A stretch of DNA of 64,000 nucleotides from Rubrivivax sp. (GTDB lineage Bacteria > Pseudomonadota > Gammaproteobacteria > Burkholderiales > Burkholderiaceae_C): positions 1 to 64,000 of the forward strand of contig JAJTDM010000019.1 of the NCBI GenBank assembly GCA_021300575.1. The letters run 5' to 3'. The position numbers and the translations under genes were made by a program. Below, in pieces: positions 1 to 8,937 of the stretch (its first letter is position 1; every line of letters starts with the position of its first letter). The notes beneath the pieces were generated by a model. The model did not search any database, was not told the origin of the DNA, and saw nothing but the letters and a program-made list of their open reading frames with translations.

Positions 1-2
1 GA

Positions 3-107
3 TTCGACCTGCGCGACCTGATCGCCAACCTCATCGTTGACGTGGCGCGGACCAAGCCGACAGCGAAAAGAGTGATCAGAGGTGGGCATGCTGAAGCACG
101 TTTCTAA
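3..107 (+). CDS. C-terminal fragment of an unknown protein
   Basis: An open frame enters from the left edge in phase 3 and stops with TAA at 105-107, giving 34 residues that begin FDLRDLIANLIVDVARTK. It has a plausible soluble composition with alternating charged and hydrophobic residues, but I do not recognise the family. It lies just before a decayed transposase, so it may be the true end of a gene or a gene cut by an insertion. The function cannot be judged from this piece. Confidence 0.3.
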   Translation, partial: FDLRDLIANLIVDVARTKPTAKRVIRGGHAEARF

Positions 108-504
108 TCAAGAACTGCCAAGTCATTTCGGCACCAGAGCACAGAGCGCCCGGGCACCCAGTCGCACGCGCTGGCCCGCTATCTTCGGAAGCTCGAGATG
201 CGGCGACCCCGAGCACTACCTTGCAGGGCCTGGCCTTTGGACCTTACTCCAGTGCGGCGCCCGCAGGCAGCAGGTCTCACGGACGAACGGCACAGTCATG
301 GGGTACACCAAGATGCTGCTGAAGAGATGGTTCTTGGCCGTGAATCTCATAAATCTGGCCGACGCCGACATGCCGGCGTTGGCGTTCAAGCGCCATCTGG
401 GCGTGAGCCATCTGGCGATTTGGCTAGTGCACCGCAACATCTGTAACGCCATAACCCACCAGAGAAGTTCCCAGCGGGGGGCGTTGACATGCATTTGTCG
501 TTAG
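82..504 (+). pseudogene. Degraded IS1595-family transposase remnant
   Basis: The best-preserved part is about 280-466. There the translation reads like the middle of IS1595/IS1016-type transposases: a GTVM.YTKM segment, then RWFLAVNLI, then KRHLGVSHLAIWLVH, matching the family pattern of a WFLA helix followed by LSRHLGV....WLLH. Upstream, LQCGARRQQVS resembles the zinc-ribbon end that precedes the GT(L/V) motif. The DDE catalytic core that should follow is missing, since the frame stops at 504, and the N-terminal zinc-finger portion seems to be out of frame. I see no terminal inverted repeats. It is therefore a dead relic at the edge of the polysaccharide island. Bases 505-649 hold no gene that I can see. 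Confidence 0.55.
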
Positions 505-649
505 GGGCCGCTATTGGCGAGGCGCGGCTCTACATTCGCCTCGCACTGCAGTTCGGAGTGCTCCTTGAGACTAGGGACAGGACGTTTTCAAGTCGAGTTT
601 CAATAGGGGATTTTTCTCGAGTTTCCTACCTTGAGCCGGAGCCATTCTA

Positions 650-1291
650 ATGAAGCGCGCTGCGTTCCTCGACCGTGATGGCGTCATCAATCGAGACACG
701 GGGTATGTACACCTATGGGAAGACTTCGAACTTATTCCCGGCACTATTGAAGGCCTTCGAAAACTTTCTGATCTCGGATTCGCAATTATTGTCGTAACAA
801 ATCAGTCAGGCATCGGCAGGGGCTACTACTCGGTTGAGACATTCCACGAATTGATGCAGCGCTTCAAGGCGGTATGCGCCGAAGCTGGGATAGAACTGCA
901 CTACTTCTTTTGCCCACATGTCCCATTCAAAGACGTGCAAGCCTGCAAATGCCGCAAACCTCTTCCGGGAATGCTGCTGCGGGCGAGCGAAGAGTTCGGA
1001 ATCGATCTCCGCTCTTCTCTCATGATCGGCGATCAGATGACCGATATGGCAGCTGCACTCGCTGCGGGTATCCCGAGGCGGTATCTCGTCGGATGCTTGA
1101 AGTCGCCAGTCGAGGAGTCGGCGGGCGTCGTGACAGCCCGTTTCAACACCCTTCGGCACTGTGTGTCTTATCTGGAAAGACACCACGAGTGGCGAGATTC
1201 AGAAGGGAAACAAATTCCCGTGGCTTACTCGAGCAGTGTCGCAACGCAACACCCATGCAAAACTACCGACCTGGTACCAATACGACCATGA
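650..1291 (+). CDS. gmhB: D-glycero-D-manno-heptose 1,7-bisphosphate 7-phosphatase
   Basis: This cytoplasmic HAD-superfamily phosphatase removes the 7-phosphate from heptose 1,7-bisphosphate in nucleotide-activated heptose synthesis. The 213-residue protein has the HAD nucleophile and acid D8 and D10 (FLDRDG), motif II T50 in VVTNQSG, the GmhB zinc loop Cys88, His90, Cys99, Cys101, and the metal-binding GD at 127-128 followed by D132. Length fits the family, with a slightly long C-terminus. A GGAG stretch eight bases before the ATG serves as ribosome site. It opens a plus-strand operon, and its stop overlaps the next start as ATGA. With gmhA, hddA and hddC on the opposite operon it completes the GDP-heptose route. 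Confidence 0.92.
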   Translation: MKRAAFLDRDGVINRDTGYVHLWEDFELIPGTIEGLRKLSDLGFAIIVVTNQSGIGRGYYSVETFHELMQRFKAVCAEAGIELHYFFCPHVPFKDVQACKCRKPLPGMLLRASEEFGIDLRSSLMIGDQMTDMAAALAAGIPRRYLVGCLKSPVEESAGVVTARFNTLRHCVSYLERHHEWRDSEGKQIPVAYSSSVATQHPCKTTDLVPIRP

Positions 1292-3087
1292 GTGCCACCA
1301 TCTCACCCGCCCCAAAGGTAGGGGTCAGCTTTCTCTTTGAGATCGACGAAACCAGCACATGTCGCGCGGCCATTGAATCTTTGGCGGCCGGCCGGCAGAG
1401 AAGCGTGCCGGTCGAGGTGATCGCTGTCAGCGCAGGTGGCGCCGGGCTAGCCGATAACCTAATGTCTCTGGTGGACTGGCACCTTGCCACCCGCGCTGAA
1501 GGACCTACGGCGCTCGAATCCGCCATAAGCCGCGCACTACGTACCGCCGTAGGCCGCTGGATCGTCTACTGCAACCCCACCGCGGAACTGCCCAGAGATG
1601 TGGCCGGACGACTCCTAGCCGAGGATGCCGCCATCGAGCCAGGCGAGAGGCGGCCCGTCATTACCGTGATTGGCGCTGATTCCCGCCCCGCTGCACTGGC
1701 CATAGCGCGCGACGACGCCCTGCGGATCGTCCATGACAGCAGCGCAGACCTGCGCTTCGAAGACCTTGTCAGGCTGCTAGTGCTGAGCGGAGCAGCGAGC
1801 CGCCGCCTTGAATTCGTCGCCCCTGCTGCAACTCTTGACTGTCGAGACATCCCGGTGTTCGTCGTCAACCGCAATCGCCTCTGCGCCATGCAGCGCCTGA
1901 TCGAGTGGCTCCGGGCCGCCGGCACGCGCCGGATCGTCATCCTGGACAACGCCTCGAGCTACCCGCCACTGCTGCATTACTACGAATCCCTGCCCGAAGG
2001 GGTGAAGGTGCTGCGCATGGAACAGAACCACGGGCCCTGGGTGCTGTGGCAGCAGGGTGTGCACAAGGTGCTGGAGACACCCTTCGTGCTCACCGACTCC
2101 GACGTGGTGCCTGTGGCCGCCTGCCCGTCCGACCTGATCGCGCGCATGCTGGAGGTGCTGCAGAGCCACCCAGAGGCGAAGAAGGTCGGGCCAGGGCTGC
2201 GCATCGACGACCTGCCGGACCATTACGTCGAGGCCGACACGGTGCGCAAGTGGGAGTCGCAGTTCTGGGAGCATCCGGTGGCGCCGGGCCTGTTCCGCGC
2301 CCCGATCGACACCACGTTCGCGCTCTACCCGCCCGGCGCCGAGTTCAGCAACGAGCCCTGCAACCTGCGACTGGGCGCGCCTTACCTGATCGAGCACACG
2401 CCCTGGTACGTGGACGAGAAGAACCTCTCCGACGAGGAGCTGCACTACCGCGCCAACACCAGCCTGGCCTACTCCAACTGGAGCGTGGCGAAGAAGGACC
2501 ACTGGGTGGCACGCAGCGAGCGCGTGGCCCGCTACGACGCCCGTCCCCGCGTGCTGAACCTGGACGGTGGCCGGCAGCCAGTTCCCGGGTGGATCAATGC
2601 CGGACGCGAGATCGCCTTCGACCCGGCGCGCTGCCGCGAGCAGGCACTGCCGCTGCCCGATGACTCGCTCGACGGCATCCACCTTAGCCACGTGCTGGAA
2701 GGCGTACGCGATGCCTGGCCGCTGTTCGAGGAACTGTGGCGCGCCGCGCGCCCCGGCGCGAAGCTGGTGGTGCGCGAGAAGCACGGCGCACGCGCCGGCG
2801 CCTGGCAGGACTCGGCGATGCAGCGCGCCTGGACCGAAGGCTCGTTCGCGCACTTGGCCCAGCCCGCGCAGCCGGCCGGCAGCGGCTATCGCGCCGACTG
2901 GGCGCTCGAGTCGGTCAGCCTGATTGCCGAGACCGGAAGCGACGCACCGCGCGAGCTGGTAGCCGTGCTGCACGCCGTCAAGCCGGGCCGCGGGGCGCAA
3001 GGGCGACATCCTGCGACGACGGCGGTGTCACGCCTGACGCACGACGACTGCTTCGATCCGGCCTTCGGGCCAGCGACCACGGCGTGA
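1288..3087 (+). CDS. Glycosyltransferase-methyltransferase fusion protein
   Basis: The ATG at 1288 overlaps the gmhB stop (ATGA); an open frame continues upstream but is only a shadow of gmhB. In the 599-residue product, residues 1-180 are poorly conserved. From about residue 187 there is a GT2-like fold with IPVFVVNRN, IVILDNASSYPP and a DSD metal motif near residue 270. From about residue 420 there is a class I methyltransferase-like segment: VLNLDGG, LPLPDDSLDGI and LSHVLE, as in Methyltransf_11 proteins. It probably transfers a sugar, and perhaps a methyl group, to a surface glycan in the cytoplasm. Donor and acceptor cannot be read from the sequence. The methyltransferase part has a weak glycine motif and may be structural only. 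Confidence 0.7.
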   Translation: MSATISPAPKVGVSFLFEIDETSTCRAAIESLAAGRQRSVPVEVIAVSAGGAGLADNLMSLVDWHLATRAEGPTALESAISRALRTAVGRWIVYCNPTAELPRDVAGRLLAEDAAIEPGERRPVITVIGADSRPAALAIARDDALRIVHDSSADLRFEDLVRLLVLSGAASRRLEFVAPAATLDCRDIPVFVVNRNRLCAMQRLIEWLRAAGTRRIVILDNASSYPPLLHYYESLPEGVKVLRMEQNHGPWVLWQQGVHKVLETPFVLTDSDVVPVAACPSDLIARMLEVLQSHPEAKKVGPGLRIDDLPDHYVEADTVRKWESQFWEHPVAPGLFRAPIDTTFALYPPGAEFSNEPCNLRLGAPYLIEHTPWYVDEKNLSDEELHYRANTSLAYSNWSVAKKDHWVARSERVARYDARPRVLNLDGGRQPVPGWINAGREIAFDPARCREQALPLPDDSLDGIHLSHVLEGVRDAWPLFEELWRAARPGAKLVVREKHGARAGAWQDSAMQRAWTEGSFAHLAQPAQPAGSGYRADWALESVSLIAETGSDAPRELVAVLHAVKPGRGAQGRHPATTAVSRLTHDDCFDPAFGPATTA

Positions 3088-4316
3088 TGGGTCTGCCCAT
3101 GCCGACCCGCCTGGGCCTGCCCTGGCAACTGCCGCACGACCGGCCGCTGAACGGGCCGCATCCGCTGGTGTGTTCCTTTCTCGACGGCAATCCCGCTGTC
3201 CAGCCGGTCGCCCCGGAGGCGCGCGATGCGCGGCCCAGCCATGCGCTGGTGACCGAGATCGCCAGGAAGGAACAGCCCCTCGCCGCCTCGCACCTTGAAC
3301 CCTTCGTGAAGTGGCTCAACCCGGCCGACCAGGCGGCGATGGAATCGCAGGCGGCCGGCGTCGACGCACTCTTCATGCACACCACCCCGCTGTACGCCGG
3401 CTCGCGGCCGTGGATCTTCCACTTCGAGAGCGTGCCCAGCCTGTTCATGCCTTTCGCCTTCACCGGCGCTACGCGCGGACTCGACGTCCGCTCGCAAGGC
3501 TGGTTCCGCCTGCTGCGCGAGCGCCTCGCCGATCCGCGCTGCCTGCGCATCTTCAGCCACATGCGCGGCAGCCTGGCGATGCTCGTGCAGCTGTTCGACC
3601 ACACCGCCATCGCAGCCAAGTGCCACCATGTGCCGCTGGGCATCGTGCCGGGCGGCGAGGCCGAGATCGCACCGAAGTTCGAGCAGGGCGACCGGCTGCG
3701 CATCCTGTTCACCAACTCGCTGCACGGCAACCCCGATTCGTTCTACCTGCGCGGCGGGCACCATCTGCTCAGCGCCTTCGCGCGTCTGCGGTGCGACTTC
3801 CCGACCGCCGAGCTGACGGTGCTGTCCGCCGTGCCAGAGGATCTGATGGGCCGCTTCCCACCCTCCCACTTCATCGGCGGGAACTGGATCAACCACTGGC
3901 TCGACGATGCGACCCTGGACGGCCTGTTCCTCGGCCACCATCTGTTCGCGCTGCCCGCGGCCGGCCTGCATTCGCACAGCCTGCTTCGTGCGATGGCCCA
4001 CGGCTGCGTGCCGGTGGTGTCGGACGCGCTGGGCTACGAGGAATACGTCGCGGTGCTGCCAGGCAGCACGGCGACTTGGCGCGGCGTGCGCGAGCTCGTC
4101 TACCGCGACGAGCCGGGTGGCTGGGTGAGCGACGACTACGCGCCCTTCCGCCAGCCCTCCGAGACCCTGGCAGCGCGCCTGTGCGGCCTGCTCGCCCAGC
4201 GCGCCGACCTGCCTGCCCTGCATCGCAGCGCGCGGGCCAATCTCGAACACTGCCGACAGCACCACGACAAGGCGGCCTCGCACCGGGCCTTGGGGCTCAT
4301 GTTGGTCAATGCCTGA
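3087..4316 (+). CDS. GT-B type glycosyltransferase (group 1 like)
   Basis: The start ATG shares one base with the previous stop (TGATG), so translation is probably coupled. The 409-residue protein has a C-terminal half typical of GT-B glycosyltransferases: RILFTNSLHGNPDS as the hinge strand, LTVLSAVPEDL, and near residues 295-320 HSLLRAMAHGCVPVVSDALGY, the segment that usually binds the nucleotide-sugar. No membrane helix or signal peptide is seen, so it should act on the cytoplasmic face. It lies in the gmhB operon and presumably adds a sugar to the same glycan. The specific sugar is unknown. Confidence 0.72.
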   Translation: MGLPMPTRLGLPWQLPHDRPLNGPHPLVCSFLDGNPAVQPVAPEARDARPSHALVTEIARKEQPLAASHLEPFVKWLNPADQAAMESQAAGVDALFMHTTPLYAGSRPWIFHFESVPSLFMPFAFTGATRGLDVRSQGWFRLLRERLADPRCLRIFSHMRGSLAMLVQLFDHTAIAAKCHHVPLGIVPGGEAEIAPKFEQGDRLRILFTNSLHGNPDSFYLRGGHHLLSAFARLRCDFPTAELTVLSAVPEDLMGRFPPSHFIGGNWINHWLDDATLDGLFLGHHLFALPAAGLHSHSLLRAMAHGCVPVVSDALGYEEYVAVLPGSTATWRGVRELVYRDEPGGWVSDDYAPFRQPSETLAARLCGLLAQRADLPALHRSARANLEHCRQHHDKAASHRALGLMLVNA

Positions 4317-4333
4317 CAACGCGGAGATTGAAC

Positions 4334-5290
4334 ATGGACTTCTCGATCTGCACCGGCAACCACAACAACTCGGCTAGCATCAGCGACACCGTTCGGTTCT
4401 TGAAATGCGCGCTGCAGGAATGCGGTCACACGACCCGCATCAACCAGAACCCGACACTCGGTGCCATCAATATCCTGATCGAGTGCTTCACCGACGAGGC
4501 CAGCCTCAAGAGCGTACTGGACGCTCTCGGTCACGGCGCACGATTCGTGCTTGTGGCCACGGAGCCGATCATTGGCGGAAGCTTCAACGGCGGGATCGAC
4601 AAAAGCCACGTCCACTACAGCAACGCCCCTTACTGGAAGCTCCGTTTCGACGCCTTCTGCCTGGTCGCGGAAATGGCCGATGCGATCTGGGTCTTGGCGG
4701 AAGACATGGTGCCGGCCTACAGGGCAAGGTTCCCACGGCTTCCGGTTCATTTCCTGCCGCATGGCTGGACCGTAGGGTTCGCCACCGTGCCGCAACGCCC
4801 CGAGCACGAGCGCGACATTGACTTCTATTTCTCGGGCGCGCTGACCGAGTACCGCACACGCATCCTCAGCGAGTTGGCAAGAAAACACTCGGTGGTAGTC
4901 AATGACCATGGCACGGCAGAATACATTCGTCAGGATCATCTGTCGCGCGCGAAGGTCTGCCTGTCTTTGCGGCTTTCATCAGCAAACCGCATCCCCTCAG
5001 TGTCTCGCATGCACTTCCACCTCCAGAACCGCAGCTTTCTTCTGGGCGAGGCCTATGCTCTGACGGGGCCACTCGATCCCTTCGTGCTCACGGTGACCCC
5101 GGAAGATCTGCCAGCTATGGCGAAAGCGGTACTCGCGATCGACAACCGGCGAGCCCTGGCCGAACAGGCGCACGACCGCTTTCGAGCGGCACTGCCGATG
5201 TCGCATCTCCTGCCGCCGCTGATCGAGGAATTGACGGAGCGCATCCAGCGCACCGCCGCCGTGAACGCGCCTCGCGCGCACGCCGAGTGA
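4334..5290 (+). CDS. Glycosyltransferase-like protein, GT-B C-terminal fold
   Basis: The 318-residue product starts at MDFSICTGNHNNS, with a weak GGAG about ten bases upstream. It looks like a CgeB or group-1-like glycosyltransferase: HFLPHGW in the middle, IDFYFSGALTEYRTRIL as the strand-helix starting the second domain, then HFHLQNRSFLLGEAY and a helix-rich tail. It lies 17 bases after the preceding transferase and overlaps the next start (GTGA), so it is part of the same operon. Base composition here is lower in GC than in the two genes before it. Substrate unknown; the call is by fold resemblance only. Confidence 0.5.
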   Translation: MDFSICTGNHNNSASISDTVRFLKCALQECGHTTRINQNPTLGAINILIECFTDEASLKSVLDALGHGARFVLVATEPIIGGSFNGGIDKSHVHYSNAPYWKLRFDAFCLVAEMADAIWVLAEDMVPAYRARFPRLPVHFLPHGWTVGFATVPQRPEHERDIDFYFSGALTEYRTRILSELARKHSVVVNDHGTAEYIRQDHLSRAKVCLSLRLSSANRIPSVSRMHFHLQNRSFLLGEAYALTGPLDPFVLTVTPEDLPAMAKAVLAIDNRRALAEQAHDRFRAALPMSHLLPPLIEELTERIQRTAAVNAPRAHAE

Positions 5291-6213
5291 CCGGCCAGGC
5301 CGACAGCGTGTACGTGGCCGGCCACCAGGGCATGGTCGGCTCGGCGCTGGTGCGCGCGCTGCAGCGGCGCGGCTACTCGCAGCTCATCACCCGCCCGCGC
5401 GCCGAGCTCGACCTGCTCGACCAACGTGCGGTGGCTGAATTCCTCGCGTCCGAGCGGCCGAAGCACGTGTTCGTGGCGGCAGCGCGCGTGGGCGGCATCC
5501 AGGCCAACAACGAATTGCGCGCGGATTTTCTTTACGAGAACCTGCAGATCGCCGCCAACCTCATCCAGGGCGCACACCTCGCCGGCATCCAGCACCTCAC
5601 CTACTTCGCGAGCAACTGCATCTACCCGCGCGACTGCGCCCAGCCGATGGCGGAGAGCGCCCTGCTCACCGGCCCGCTGGAGCCGACCAACGAGCCTTAC
5701 GCCATCGCGAAGATCGCCGGGCTGAAGCTGTGCGAGAGTCACCAGCGCCAACATGGTCGCAACTACGTGTCGGTGATGCCGGCCAGCCTGTACGGCCCGA
5801 ACGACAACTACACGCCGGGCCAAAGCCACGTGCTGCCCGCCCTGCTGCGCCGCGCGCACGAGGCGCGGCAGCGAGGCGACGCGGAACTGGTGGTGTGGGG
5901 CAGCGGCACCCCGCGCCGCGAGTTCCTCTACGTGGACGACTGCGCCGAGGCGTGTCTGATGCTCGCTGAGCGCGCTTACGACGGACCGCCGCTGAACATC
6001 GGCAGCGGTACGGACCTGAGCATCCGCGAGCTGGCCGAGGCCGTGTGCGAAACGGTTGGCTTCTCGGGCCGCCTGGTCTTCGATGCGAGCAAGCCCGACG
6101 GTATGCCGAGGAAACTGCTCGACTCCTCAAGGCTCCTGGCAACGGGTTGGCGGCCGACCGTCACGCTGCGCGACGGCCTGCGTCGCGCCTACGAGGTCGC
6201 ACCCTGGCGCTGA
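5287..6213 (+). CDS. fcl: GDP-L-fucose synthase-like epimerase/reductase
   Basis: This extended SDR of 308 residues resembles GDP-4-keto-6-deoxymannose 3,5-epimerase/4-reductase, which makes GDP-L-fucose with NADPH. Visible features are the nucleotide motif GHQGMVG (G12, G15, G18), VFVAAARVGGI, the catalytic Ser in FASNCIYP, the YAIAK motif with Tyr near 138 and Lys near 142, and PASLYGPNDNY. The GTG start overlaps the previous stop (GTGA). Its usual partner GDP-mannose 4,6-dehydratase is not in the window. Since the neighbouring operon makes a GDP-heptose, it could instead reduce or epimerise a GDP-keto-heptose; this is inference. It ends 18 bases from a convergent gene. Confidence 0.82.
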   Translation: MTGQADSVYVAGHQGMVGSALVRALQRRGYSQLITRPRAELDLLDQRAVAEFLASERPKHVFVAAARVGGIQANNELRADFLYENLQIAANLIQGAHLAGIQHLTYFASNCIYPRDCAQPMAESALLTGPLEPTNEPYAIAKIAGLKLCESHQRQHGRNYVSVMPASLYGPNDNYTPGQSHVLPALLRRAHEARQRGDAELVVWGSGTPRREFLYVDDCAEACLMLAERAYDGPPLNIGSGTDLSIRELAEAVCETVGFSGRLVFDASKPDGMPRKLLDSSRLLATGWRPTVTLRDGLRRAYEVAPWR

Positions 6214-6231
6214 GCCTCACACGACGGCGCC

Positions 6232-7773
6232 TCAGTCGCCGAGCAGCCTGCGCCTGAGCCGGATCTTAGTCATGTCCTCGATACTCGCCCGCTGCTGCGC
6301 GCCGAAGCGCCGCTCCACCAGGGCCAGGTAGTCGGGGTTGGTGAAGTAGGTGTGGAAGGCGTCGTCGCGGAAGCGCAGCACCTCGGCCGCACTGACGTGC
6401 TTGGTGGCCAGCGGCTCGCATTCATAGGACAGGAAGGCGTAGCCGGCATAGCTGTCGGGCAGCCTCCAGCCGTTGCGCAGCGCCTGGCGGTACATCGGGC
6501 TGCCGGGCAAGGCTTGGCAGGGATACATGTTGGCCATCTCGGTGTTGAGTTCGAGCGCCAGGTCCAGCGTCTGCTGCATGGTCTCGCGCGTCTCGTCCGG
6601 GAAGCCGAAGATGTAGTTGCTGATGACGTTGATGTCCGCGTCGCGCACCGTCCTGCAGATCTCGCGGATGTTCACTTCCTTGAAGCTGCCCTTCGAGACC
6701 TCGCTGCGCACCACCTGGCTGCCGGCCTCGATGCCGAGCGCCAGCCAGCCGATGCCTGCGCGGCGGAACAGCTCCAGGGCGCCGGGCCGTACGGTGTCCA
6801 CGCGCGAGTAGGCCCACATGCGCAGCTTCAGGTCGCGGTCGACGATGTCATGCAGCAGCGGCTCGTAGTAACGGCGGTTGAGGAAGAACATCTCGTCGCT
6901 GATGCGCACCGTCTCCACGCCCATCTTCGCGAGTTTCTCCAGCTCGCCGGCGATCAGTTTCGGGCTCCAGAAGCGCATGCCCCGCGATTGAGCTGCATGC
7001 ACGTCCTCGCCGTTGTCAGTGCGATTGACGATGTTGATCATGCAGAAGTCGCAGCCGAAGTTGCAGCCCAGCGAGGTGTAGATCGCGGCGAAGGGCGTGC
7101 GCTTGGCGTGGTCGAAACCCGCGTGCCAGAAATGCGCGCGGTAGAGGTCCAGCGGTCGCTCACGCATCGGCAGCAGGTCCCAGGCGTAGCCGGGCATGTC
7201 CTCGTCCATGCGCTCCTGCGGCACCACAGCCTGCGGCGGGTTCAGCCACAGCACCGGGCGGCCGTCACGGTCCCGCTTCTTGAAGCCGATGCCGGCCACC
7301 TTCGCGACATCCTCGCTGAGGTTGCCGCGCAGAAGGTTGTGCAGGGCGTACACGCCCTCGTTGAGGAAGACGATGTCGACGAAGGGATGTGCCAGCACTT
7401 CGCGCGGTAGCGCACTCGTGTGCGATCCGACGAAACCGATGGGGCGCTGCGGGTCGTGCTGCTTGAGAGCCTGGGCAAGCCGCGTCGCGCCAATCATGCT
7501 GGTGGTGCCGGAGTTTGGGTTCTGTCCGTAGACCACGAACACCACCAAGCGTGGCTTGAGGTCCTTCACTCGCTGAACCGCCGCCTCGAGCGAGAGCTTC
7601 TCGGCATCGCAATCCATGATGGCCACGCCGAAGCCCTTCGCGCGGCAGCTCTGCGCCAAAAGCAGCGCCCAGGTCGGCGGCTCGATCGCCGAGTAGGTGG
7701 CGGCCAGCCCCTGGTAGGCGGTGGCCGAGGAATCGGGGTTGACTAACAGGACGTCGAGGGCACGTTCATTCAT
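6232..7773 (-). CDS. B12-binding-type radical SAM protein
   Basis: The 513-residue protein combines an N-terminal cobalamin-binding-like Rossmann region (DVLLVNPDSS, then GFVGSHTSALP and VFLNEGVYAL) with a radical SAM core. The cluster motif CxxxCxxC is seen as CNFGCDFC near residues 237-244, followed by RISDEMFFLN, GIEAGSQ and NYIFGFPDET, as in Elp3/MiaB-type barrels. Such proteins use SAM and a 4Fe-4S cluster for radical chemistry, often methylation of unactivated carbon or a ring rearrangement. It is the last gene of the nine-gene heptose operon, 12 bases after the glycosyltransferase gene. A role in modifying the sugar or the glycan is likely but the reaction is unknown. Confidence 0.75.
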   Translation of the reverse strand: MNERALDVLLVNPDSSATAYQGLAATYSAIEPPTWALLLAQSCRAKGFGVAIMDCDAEKLSLEAAVQRVKDLKPRLVVFVVYGQNPNSGTTSMIGATRLAQALKQHDPQRPIGFVGSHTSALPREVLAHPFVDIVFLNEGVYALHNLLRGNLSEDVAKVAGIGFKKRDRDGRPVLWLNPPQAVVPQERMDEDMPGYAWDLLPMRERPLDLYRAHFWHAGFDHAKRTPFAAIYTSLGCNFGCDFCMINIVNRTDNGEDVHAAQSRGMRFWSPKLIAGELEKLAKMGVETVRISDEMFFLNRRYYEPLLHDIVDRDLKLRMWAYSRVDTVRPGALELFRRAGIGWLALGIEAGSQVVRSEVSKGSFKEVNIREICRTVRDADINVISNYIFGFPDETRETMQQTLDLALELNTEMANMYPCQALPGSPMYRQALRNGWRLPDSYAGYAFLSYECEPLATKHVSAAEVLRFRDDAFHTYFTNPDYLALVERRFGAQQRASIEDMTKIRLRRRLLGD

Positions 7774-7785
7774 GGGGGTTCCTTG

Positions 7786-8910
7786 TCAGTCCCAGTGGCG
7801 CGGCGTCAGGCCGGTGTCGATCCACGCGAGGATCTGTGCGACCCGGTGCTCCGAGCTGTGGTGAAGGCGGGCGTTGGCCAGCGCGCGCTCGCCGATGCGT
7901 GCGGCCAGGCCGCTCTCGCGCTGCAGCCGCGCCAGCTCGTCGGCCAGGCGCTCGGGATCGCCGCCGTCGAAGAAGAGGATGTGCTCGCCTTCGCGGAACA
8001 GCCGAGCGGTCTGAGGCCGACCCGGTATGCGCCACGAGACCACGGGCTGGCCGATGGCCATGCTCTCCGCCACGCGGCCGGCATAGGTCTTGACAAAGGA
8101 CGGCAGGTTGACGGTGGCCACGCTGCCGGTCAGCCCGTCGAGGAAGAGGTCGAACAGCTTGGCGCGCAGCTGCTGCGCCATGTCGACGAAGCGCAGGTAG
8201 TCGGCCATGTGCCACGCCTCGCCGATCAACGCCGGGCGCACCACGTTTTGCAGCTGGTCGAACATCGCCGGCACCTCGGTGGCGTGCTCGCCGGAGGTGC
8301 GGAATTCCAGCAGCCCGGCGGCTAGCCGCGGGTTCTGCAGGTACTTGGCGCGGCGCGCGTAGGCGCTGCCGATGAAGACGGCGGGGCGCGACGGATCGGA
8401 CTGGCTGGAGCGGAAGAAGCGGCGCGGCACGTGGCAGGGGGTCCATACCGCCTGCGCGCCCCAGTTCTCGACGTGGCGCACGTCGTTCTCGTCAACCACG
8501 CAGAAGTGCGTCACGTGCGGCAGTACGGCCTGCTGCATCAGCGGCACGCGCCGACCCAGCTCCGGCACCTCAGCATAGTCGGCGGCGTCGTAGTGAAGCG
8601 TCTCCATCACGATGCCCACCCGCACCTTGGCCAGCGTGGCCAGCCAGGCGAAGTCGGCCTCGCCCAGCGGCGCCGGCGCCTCCCAGGCTGGGCGCTGGCC
8701 CAGCACGTGGGTCACGTCGTTGATCCACACTTGGTCGAAGTGGTGGTCGCCAACGATCTCGCGCGCGCGGCGCCAGCAGGACGTGAACAGCACCAGCACC
8801 TCGTGACCGGCCGCGCGCAGGCCCTCCACGTAGGCCATGTGCGTGGTGTACGACCACTGGCGGGCCGAGGCCCACACCAGCATGTCGTGCTGGACGTAGA
8901 GGATTTTCAT
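7786..8910 (-). CDS. Glycosyltransferase, CgeB/group-1 like
   Basis: The 374-residue cytoplasmic protein begins MKILYVQHDMLVW, an N-terminal Rossmann strand, then HMAYVEGLRAAGHEVLVLF. The C-terminal part carries the GT-B signature AGRVAESMAIGQPVVSWRIPG and REGEHILFFDGGDPERLADEL, resembling the glycosyl transferases group 1 family of DUF3880/CgeB type. It lies between the SDR gene (27-base gap) and the radical SAM gene (12-base gap) in one transcription unit. It probably transfers the sugar made by this operon to the glycan. Donor specificity is inferred only from location. Confidence 0.68.
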   Translation of the reverse strand: MKILYVQHDMLVWASARQWSYTTHMAYVEGLRAAGHEVLVLFTSCWRRAREIVGDHHFDQVWINDVTHVLGQRPAWEAPAPLGEADFAWLATLAKVRVGIVMETLHYDAADYAEVPELGRRVPLMQQAVLPHVTHFCVVDENDVRHVENWGAQAVWTPCHVPRRFFRSSQSDPSRPAVFIGSAYARRAKYLQNPRLAAGLLEFRTSGEHATEVPAMFDQLQNVVRPALIGEAWHMADYLRFVDMAQQLRAKLFDLFLDGLTGSVATVNLPSFVKTYAGRVAESMAIGQPVVSWRIPGRPQTARLFREGEHILFFDGGDPERLADELARLQRESGLAARIGERALANARLHHSSEHRVAQILAWIDTGLTPRHWD

Positions 8911-8937
8911 GCTGGAAAGCGCCGCGGGGCCGCGGTC

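Noticed and set aside
82..504. Intact insertion sequence
   Set aside because: No DDE core, no terminal inverted repeats and apparent frame breaks.
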